Assembly (NCBI GenBank): GCA_039704465.1
Contig: JASFAU010000001.1
Location: 930,001 to 994,000 of the forward strand
From: Plasmodiophora brassicae
Taxonomy: Eukaryota > Endomyxa > Phytomyxea > Plasmodiophorida > Plasmodiophoridae
Length of the DNA: 64,000 nt
Direction of reading: 5' to 3'
Program-made: the position numbers and the translations under genes
Shown: positions 57,932 through 64,000 of the stretch, piece by piece
Position numbering within the stretch: the first letter of the stretch is position 1
How the letters are laid out: the number at the start of each line of letters is the position of its first letter
Notes under the pieces: generated by a model
Databases searched by the model: none
The model's input: only the letters and a program-made list of their open reading frames with translations
Told to the model about the DNA's origin: nothing

Positions 57932-59371
57932 ATGATCCCGCTGGCGTTGTCTCACCTAGCGCCGTTCTCCTACATCGAACGATTCGTGTTGCTGTCGGTG
58001 TCGCTCGTCTATTTGGTACTGCGCCTAAGCCAGAATAAGCATGGGTTCGCCGTGCTGCGCCCGGTTAACATGAATACGCGACAGCCCAACATCCAAGGCC
58101 TCATCGCCACACTGAACCTCGTTGCCTTGATCCTTTTCCAGGTGTATGACGTCATCAACGTCAAGATCAAGTACACGGAGGGATTCCTGGTCACCCAATA
58201 CTTGGCGGAGAAGGACGTTGTCCAAGCGATCCCTCTGCCCGCCGGCAAGTGGAGTCCCAATGACCAGTTCGCATTGCTGCCGGTCTGCAATGAGCTGATC
58301 AACGTGACATTCGCCTTGAAGAGCAGCGCACACTTCTTGGCGCTGGCGTACTGGCATGTGACCGTCAAGAAGCAGCTGGGCGTGTCCTTCGGAAGGACCT
58401 GGGAGTTCCTCGCCTACGAAGCGTATTCTGTGCTATCGCTGGCCCTGTACCCGATTGCACAAGCCGCCGCCCCCACTGTGGGCATGTCGATCATATACCC
58501 TCAGCTGGTCTACCACGCTGAGAACCTGATTGTCGTCATCCTGACCATCAGCATCGTCGTTCGCATGCGCTGCCTCCTGCAACAGCTGTCGCTGCCTCCT
58601 TCGATGGTGCGCCGCATGCAATTCTACATCACGCTGAACGTCATGCAGGCAGTATTTGTGGCGCTGGAGTTTATCGGCCTCGGCACCATCAACATCGATG
58701 CGATGACGACGGGCGCGTTCACGAAGAACGCCTTTTGGACAGATATCTTCACTGCGATATTCAACATTGGCTATGCGCTGGCGACAATAGTGATCACGAC
58801 CATGGTGTTCCCCATTTTCCTGGAAGAAACGGATGCTGCCGACAACGTGCGGATGTTGGTGAAGTTCATCAGGACCCCAGAAGGACGATCCAAGTTCAAG
58901 ACGTTCTGCGAGAAGGTGATGGCCAGCGAGAACATCAATTTCGTCCTGCAGGTCGCAGCGTTCAAGGACGACTATGCGAGGCGCACACATGAGGACAACT
59001 TGCTCCTGGCTCAGCAGATCTACAACGAATACCTGGCTCCTGGAGCCCCTCAAGAAGTGAACTTGTCCTTCGATGCCGTGGAAGGTTTCCGAGCCAATGG
59101 GTTCAAAGATGACACGCTTCTATTCGAAGATACGTTCACATACGCGCAGCAGGAGATCCTAAAGTTGTTGGATTCGGAAACGTTCGCGCGATTCAAGGTC
59201 CAGAACCCAGCAGTGTGGAACCAGTTCGCCGAGAAAGTCGATCAGGAGCGACGTCTCCGAGGTGCCCTCCTGTCGAATGGCGTCGGCGACCAGTCGCACT
59301 TCATTCCGACCAGCAGCGTCCATATCCACGTTAGCGGTACGAGCCAAACCACTTCTGCAGCTCGTGTATAA
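57932..59371 (+). CDS. Seven-transmembrane RGS receptor, copy 1
   Basis: Intronless, 479 aa; the start follows the two paralogues downstream. About seven hydrophobic segments fill residues 10-300, among them FVLLSVSLVYLVLRL, ATLNLVALILFQVY, FLAYEAYSVLSLALYPIA, NLIVVILTISIVV, LNVMQAVFVALEFIGLG and IGYALATIVITTMVFPIF. A C-terminal RGS domain covers about 315-450 (MLVKFIRTPEGRSKFKTFCE ... FARFKVQNPAVW). The 7TM-plus-RGS plan is that of plant RGS1 and some protist and fungal receptors. It would accelerate GTP hydrolysis by a G-alpha at the plasma membrane. Confidence 0.88.
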   Translation: MIPLALSHLAPFSYIERFVLLSVSLVYLVLRLSQNKHGFAVLRPVNMNTRQPNIQGLIATLNLVALILFQVYDVINVKIKYTEGFLVTQYLAEKDVVQAIPLPAGKWSPNDQFALLPVCNELINVTFALKSSAHFLALAYWHVTVKKQLGVSFGRTWEFLAYEAYSVLSLALYPIAQAAAPTVGMSIIYPQLVYHAENLIVVILTISIVVRMRCLLQQLSLPPSMVRRMQFYITLNVMQAVFVALEFIGLGTINIDAMTTGAFTKNAFWTDIFTAIFNIGYALATIVITTMVFPIFLEETDAADNVRMLVKFIRTPEGRSKFKTFCEKVMASENINFVLQVAAFKDDYARRTHEDNLLLAQQIYNEYLAPGAPQEVNLSFDAVEGFRANGFKDDTLLFEDTFTYAQQEILKLLDSETFARFKVQNPAVWNQFAEKVDQERRLRGALLSNGVGDQSHFIPTSSVHIHVSGTSQTTSAARV

Positions 59372-60183
59372 ACATGAATGCCCGGCACGTGGGTGGCAGT
59401 GATAATCTAGAACGCAGCGAAACTCGAAACCTGGACAGTGGCAACTCTGTGGACACCGCGATGTACGTTAACGCAAATAGGTCGAGAGCGTTCATTCCCA
59501 CACGACGATGCTCGGTCACGCCATCGGTACGATCGACGTCAGCACGCACAGGTGGACGGCGCCGGTGCGGGAGCCGCAGGCTGGATTGATTGACTTGGGT
59601 CAGCCCATCGCTGATGCTGAGGCTAGAACGGCGCCGTTGGGCGCAGAGATTACGATACAGGCGTAGAGTCCAGCGTGCATGTTTGTGAATGGAAGAGGTG
59701 GGTGGAATCTGTTCAAATCCTGAACTGCCTTCCGTCGAAGAACCCGCCGCGATCGTCAGCGAATATCAGCCGAGCGATGCAGAGCGAGCCTCCCCGTCTG
59801 CTTTCTCCAAGCCTCACGAGCGCGTGCGCTTGCCACTTCGCATTCGCGGGAAGCCCAATCACCTGAAACCTGGGACCATGCCCGTCCTTGGCATCGAGGC
59901 GAGCATTCGAAGTTTCTGGACCAAGCAGGTTGGCGCCTCAGCATGCCTTCGTGTTCTTCTCAGGTAGAATCTGTCCAGCTGATGCAGAAGAAACCCGACG
60001 ATCGATTGCCGCTGTCACACGTCCAGTGGCCATGCGCCGATAAATGACAATCTCTCAGGGCCAAAGGGATGCTGCGGAACTCGCCGGGAAGATATTTGCC
60101 ATATTATTCAGTACCATGGACGGTCGCAGATCGGATCGGTGCGTCAACAAGTATGGCACAATCCGAACGACCGTCGTACACCA
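59372..60183. other. Intergenic with unresolved spliced coding signal
   Basis: About 810 bp between RGS copies 1 and 2. A plus-strand frame from about 59708 to 59924 gives a protein-like segment (ELPSVEEPAAIVSEYQPSD ... PLRIRGKPNHLKPGTMPV). It could splice over a 38-nt intron to a short exon ending near 60045 (VESVQLMQKKPDDRLPL). The upstream exon, perhaps starting at ATG 59510, could not be joined. Probably a small unrecognised gene inserted in the RGS array. Confidence 0.35.
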
Positions 60184-61626
60184 ATGTTCCCGATTGTGTT
60201 GTCGCATCTACCGCCGTTGTCGTACATGGACCGGTGCGCTCTGCTGACAATATCGCTCTTATACCTGGTGGTTCGCATTGCACAGAACAAGCAGGGAATC
60301 GCCGTCCTGTGCCCGATCAACACGAAGACGCGACAGCCCAACATCCAAGGCATCGTCGCCGTTTTAAACCTCATTTCCCTGATCGTTTACGATGTTTACA
60401 ACGCCATCAACGTCAAGGTCAAATACACGGAGGGGTACCTGGTCACCGAGTACATGACGCAGAAGGACGTTGTCCACGCTGTACCTCTGCCGGCGGGCAT
60501 GTGGAACGGCTACGATCAGTTCACACTGCTTCCCGTCTGCAATGAGTTACTGAATGTGGCGTTCGCGCTGAAGAGCAGTGCACATTTCCTCGGCCTCGCC
60601 TACTGGCACGTGACGGTGAAGAAACATTTGGGAGTGTCTTTCGGGCGAACATGGGAATTTGTCGCGTATGAGGCCTATTCGTTTCTGTCATTGGCGTTGT
60701 ACCCGATTGCACAATCCGCCGCTCCAACCGTCTCGTTGTCCATCGTGTACCCGCAACTAATCTACCACGTGGAGGGCATCATTATTGTCGCATTGACAGT
60801 CAGCATCGTTGTTCGCATGCGCAATCTGATGAAATTGTTGTCCTTGCCGCCATCCGCCGTACGTCGCATGCAATTCTACATCACGCTGAACATCCTGCAG
60901 GCGGTGTTTGTGGCGATGGATTTCGTGGGCCTCGGTGCCATCAATATCGACACGATCACGAGAGGTGCCTTCACAAAGAATGCCTTCTGGACGGACATCT
61001 TTACCGAGGTGTTCAACATCGGGTATGCATTTGCGACAATTGTCATCACGACCATGGTGTTCCCCATATTCGCGAACGAGGCAGAGTCGGCTGGCAACGT
61101 ACGAATGCTGGAGAAATTCATTTTGACCCCGGAGGGGCGAGCGAAGTTCAAGGAGTTCTGCGACAAGGAGATGGCCAGCGAGAACGTCAACTTCTTCCTC
61201 GCCGCCGTGTCGTTCAAGAACGATTACGCGAAGCGATCACCGGATGAGAACCTTTGCTTGGCCAGACAGATCTATCACGAATATCTGGCGCCTGGCGCCC
61301 CTCAGGAAGTGAACCTGTCGTCCAATTTCGTGCGAGCATTTCGCAGCAACCAGTTCATAGACGGCGCGCTTCTACACGAGAACACGTTCGCTATCGCGCA
61401 GCAAGAAATCTTCAAGTTGATGGACGCGGACACGTTTGCCCGATTCAAGGTCGAGAACCCTGCCATGTGGAGGCAATTCGCCGAGAAGGTCGAGCAGGAG
61501 CAACGTCTCCGAGGCGCTCTCCAGTCGGAGGGCGTCGGTGATCAGTCCCGGCTCATGCAGTACGGCAGTGTACAAGTCCACGTTGGCGAGACAAAGATGC
61601 CGCTCGACAGCCGATCCAACAAATGA
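60184..61626 (+). CDS. Seven-transmembrane RGS receptor, copy 2
   Basis: Intronless, 480 aa. Same architecture as copies 1 and 3, with near-identical transmembrane blocks (KSSAHFLGLAYWHVTVKKHL, ARTWEF-type loop, AVFVAMDFVGLGAINIDTI). The RGS domain is at about 315-450 (MLEKFILTPEGRAKFKEFCD ... FARFKVENPAMW). The N-terminus (MFPIVLSHLPPLSYMDRCAL) aligns with the other copies, which fixes the start. Differences cluster in the C-terminal tail. Confidence 0.88.
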   Translation: MFPIVLSHLPPLSYMDRCALLTISLLYLVVRIAQNKQGIAVLCPINTKTRQPNIQGIVAVLNLISLIVYDVYNAINVKVKYTEGYLVTEYMTQKDVVHAVPLPAGMWNGYDQFTLLPVCNELLNVAFALKSSAHFLGLAYWHVTVKKHLGVSFGRTWEFVAYEAYSFLSLALYPIAQSAAPTVSLSIVYPQLIYHVEGIIIVALTVSIVVRMRNLMKLLSLPPSAVRRMQFYITLNILQAVFVAMDFVGLGAINIDTITRGAFTKNAFWTDIFTEVFNIGYAFATIVITTMVFPIFANEAESAGNVRMLEKFILTPEGRAKFKEFCDKEMASENVNFFLAAVSFKNDYAKRSPDENLCLARQIYHEYLAPGAPQEVNLSSNFVRAFRSNQFIDGALLHENTFAIAQQEIFKLMDADTFARFKVENPAMWRQFAEKVEQEQRLRGALQSEGVGDQSRLMQYGSVQVHVGETKMPLDSRSNK

Positions 61627-61896
61627 AGGTCCTGCGCAGCGTATATTCATAATAGGAGTTGTCGGCGCAGTCCCCTTCTTTACCAATGCTGAGTGCCTCA
61701 TGGCAACTTCCTAATGTCGGTCTGTTGGAAGTCGAGCTTGGGGGAAGAGTTACGGCTATTCAGCAGTGCCTCCCGCCCTTCGTTGTGAGATTGACCAATC
61801 GAAGGTCATGGAGATTCGCACGATATATGGGCTGGTACCTATGGGCGATCGCACCATCCGTGTGCAGCATTTGCCTGCCAAGAGCGGTGGTTCATC

Positions 61897-63345
61897 ATGT
61901 TGCCGCTGGCGTTGTCACATCTGGCACCGCTGTCGTACGTTGAGCGGTGCGCCCTGATGACGATCTCGACCGTATACCTGGTGATACGTATCGTACAGAA
62001 CAAGCAGGGGATCGCCGTCTTGCGCCCGATCAGCGTGAGGACACGGCAGCCCAACATCCAAGGCATCCTGGCCATCCTGAACCTCGTCTCCTTAATTCTC
62101 ATGGTCATCTATCAATCAATCAACGTCAAGATCAAGTATACGGAGGGATACCTGGTCACCCAGTACTCGGCGCACAAGGACGTTGTCCAGGTGGTACCAC
62201 TGCCGGCCGCCCAGTGGAGCGCCTATGATCAGTTTACACTGCTCCCAATCTGCAACGAGCTGCTGAACGTATCATTCGCGCTGAAGAGCAGTGCACATTT
62301 TCTCGGCCTCGCCTACTGGCATGTTACGGTTAAGAAGCATCTGGGCGTTTCGTTCGGTCGTACTTGGGAGTTCCTGGCATACGAGGCGTATTCGGTTCTA
62401 TCGTTGGCGTTGTACCCGATTGCACAAGCGGTGGCCCCGACTGTCTCCATGTCCATCGTCTACCCACAGCTGGTCTACCACGCAGAGGGCATCATTATCA
62501 TTGCCCTGACGGTCAGCATTGTCGTCCGCATGCGCAACCTGCTACAGCAGTTGACGCTGACGCCTTCCGTCGAGCACCGCATGCAATTCTACATCATGTT
62601 GAACATCATGCAGGCCGTGTTTGTGGCCCTCGACTTCATCGGTCTTGGTGCGATCAACATCGACGCGCTGACCAGGGCCGCATTTACCAGGGATGCGTTC
62701 TGGACGGATGTCTTCACTGAAGTGCACAACTTCGGGTATGCCTTTGCGACCCTGGTCATCACGACCATGGTTTTCCCAATCTTTATGGCCGACACCGACT
62801 CCGATGACGACCTGCAATTGCTGGAGAAGTTCATCAAGAGCCCAGAAGGTTGTGCGAAATTCAAGGCGTTCTGCGACAAAGAGATGGCCAGTGAGAACCT
62901 CAACTTCTTCCTCGCGGTCGCGTCGTTCAGGGACGACTACGCGAGGCGTACCTCGGATGACAACCTCAGCATGGCGCGACAGATCTATCACGAGTATCTG
63001 GCCTCAGGAGCTCCTCAGGAGGTGAACCTGTCGTCCAGTTTTGTGCGAGCGTTCCGCAACAACCAGATCAAGGATAGCACGCTCCTGCACAGGAATATGT
63101 TCACGAGCGCCCAGAAGGAAATCCTTAGGCTGATGGACTCGGATACCTTTGTAAGGTTCAAGCTGGAGCACTCGGACGCCTGGGAGCAGTTCGCCGAGAA
63201 GGTCGAACATGAACGGCGCCTGCGGGGAGTCCTCATGTCGCATGGCGTAGGCGATCAATCCGTAGACCGACGCAATACGGCTCAGAACGGTCCGATATTC
63301 GTCACCGTTGGCGAGAGGAGGACTGCATCCATTATACCACAGTAA
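61897..63345 (+). CDS. Seven-transmembrane RGS receptor, copy 3
   Basis: Intronless, 482 aa. It starts MLPLALSHLAPLSYVERC, with seven hydrophobic segments and an RGS domain (LLEKFIKSPEGCAKFKAFCD ... FVRFKLEHSDAW). The YLASGAPQEVNLSSSFV linker inside the RGS domain is shared by all three copies. Spacing from copy 2 is 270 bp and contains nothing recognisable. Confidence 0.88.
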   Translation: MLPLALSHLAPLSYVERCALMTISTVYLVIRIVQNKQGIAVLRPISVRTRQPNIQGILAILNLVSLILMVIYQSINVKIKYTEGYLVTQYSAHKDVVQVVPLPAAQWSAYDQFTLLPICNELLNVSFALKSSAHFLGLAYWHVTVKKHLGVSFGRTWEFLAYEAYSVLSLALYPIAQAVAPTVSMSIVYPQLVYHAEGIIIIALTVSIVVRMRNLLQQLTLTPSVEHRMQFYIMLNIMQAVFVALDFIGLGAINIDALTRAAFTRDAFWTDVFTEVHNFGYAFATLVITTMVFPIFMADTDSDDDLQLLEKFIKSPEGCAKFKAFCDKEMASENLNFFLAVASFRDDYARRTSDDNLSMARQIYHEYLASGAPQEVNLSSSFVRAFRNNQIKDSTLLHRNMFTSAQKEILRLMDSDTFVRFKLEHSDAWEQFAEKVEHERRLRGVLMSHGVGDQSVDRRNTAQNGPIFVTVGERRTASIIPQ

Positions 63346-63462
63346 ACGTGGATCCCTGAAGCAGGCCATGAACTCGGCAGCAGAAAAGCAGATGGCGATA
63401 CCATCCGTATTGCGTGCGAAATAAACTCCGTGGCGAGATGCAGCTCACAGCCGCGAGGCGAC

Positions 63463-64000
63463 GATGGCGCTCAGCGAGGATGACTTCCGGGAGCGATTGC
63501 TCGAATCGTTGTCGTCACTGCGGCACATGGCGCAACGGGTAACAGTAGCGGCCGACGCGCTTGATTTGAAGGTGTCGGACCTCCTCGATGCGCAACTGGA
63601 GAGCGATGACGGACGATGGCCGCGAATTGTCCGGCCGCCAGTTCTCGTTTCAGCCCCCGTCGAATCTACCGCCATCGCGGCCGCTGCCCCCGCGTCTGTT
63701 CCCGATTCTCCCAAGCTTCTGTTCACCGCGATGAAACAAGTTCTGTACAATATTCGCTCCCGGTACGATGACGTCGACACGCTGTACGACGAAGTGAAGA
63801 TGTTCGTCGCCGTCTGCATTCTGTCGAGCCCCGAGATCACGCCGACGTTCATTGTGGCCGACCACCTGATCCCATACCTGAGCATGACGCTCCAGCCAGA
63901 TACGCCGTCGATGCTGGAGCAGACCGTTCAGCAGCTGTCGAACGTGACGGGATGTTCGGATGCGGACGCACGCCGCACCCTGAAACGAATCGTCGACAAC
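63463..64000 (+). CDS. Unknown protein, 5' part (runs off window)
   Basis: ATG 63463 opens a frame with no stop to the window end (179 codons). The first 50 residues are helical and acidic (DDFRERLLESLSSLRHMAQR). A Pro/Ala/Val-rich linker follows, then a helical domain (VLYNIRSRYDDVDTLYDEV, IVADHLIPYLSMTLQPDTPS) and a segment NVTGCSDADARRTLKR with a UBA-like look. Family not recognised. Confidence 0.6.

Noticed and set aside
59700..59720. A GTTCAAATCC word like a tRNA T-loop
   Set aside because: The flanking 5-nt segments do not pair and no acceptor or anticodon stem is present.

Overview
The window is nuclear DNA from a flagellated unicellular eukaryote or zoosporic fungus-like organism with a compact genome. 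The genes are eukaryote-specific: ANAPC10, UFD1, PSMG4, prefoldin 3, NOP10, ribosomal eL8, axonemal dynein and a Copia retrotransposon. Many are split by very short GT-AG introns, about 45-75 nt, often with a CTGAC/CTAAC-like branch point near the acceptor. Neighbouring genes lie close together; the first convergent pair is 8 bp apart. The standard genetic code fits throughout. I cannot name the lineage. Three axonemal gene families show that it builds motile cilia, and the 7TM-RGS, plant-type DYRK and SUEL-lectin genes argue against a yeast-like fungus.

Layout. 1-1880: 5' part of an organellar-type cysteinyl-tRNA synthetase (-), a two-EF-hand protein (+) and a C9orf85 homologue (-). 1954-2998: 3' remnants of a Copia element arranged as a large palindrome. 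3071-9560: TBC Rab-GAP, secreted DsbA-like protein, a seven-domain SUEL lectin, a possible GON7 and a DDT-domain protein. 9704-16209: outer-arm docking coiled coil, ANAPC10, DRC10, and a coiled-coil gene with a decayed tandem copy. 16431-21980: NOP10, small secreted protein, pyroglutamyl peptidase, makorin, membrane protein, eL8, secreted glutathionylspermidine-amidase-type CHAP protein. 22067-33691: PSMG4, transposase remnant, UFD1, prefoldin 3, DYRK-type kinase, GNAT, a basic IQ-like protein, a tail-anchored coiled coil and a Vma12-like assembly factor. 33966-49331: one 15-kb DNAH1-type axonemal dynein heavy chain. 49332-51682: gene-poor, repeat-rich interval. 51683-56822: CASTOR-like ACT protein, succinyl-CoA ligase alpha, FAM136A, Gfo/Idh/MocA oxidoreductase. 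57932-63345: three tandem 7TM-RGS receptors. A partial gene runs off the right edge.

Most genes here are unrelated housekeeping functions. The two coherent themes are ciliary motility (docking complex subunit, N-DRC subunit, inner-arm dynein, perhaps further coiled-coil proteins) and G-protein signalling (the RGS array). Exon-intron structures were built by eye from reading frame, splice signals and remembered family sequence; those with clear homology keep frame across every junction. No RNA genes and no CRISPR arrays were recognised.
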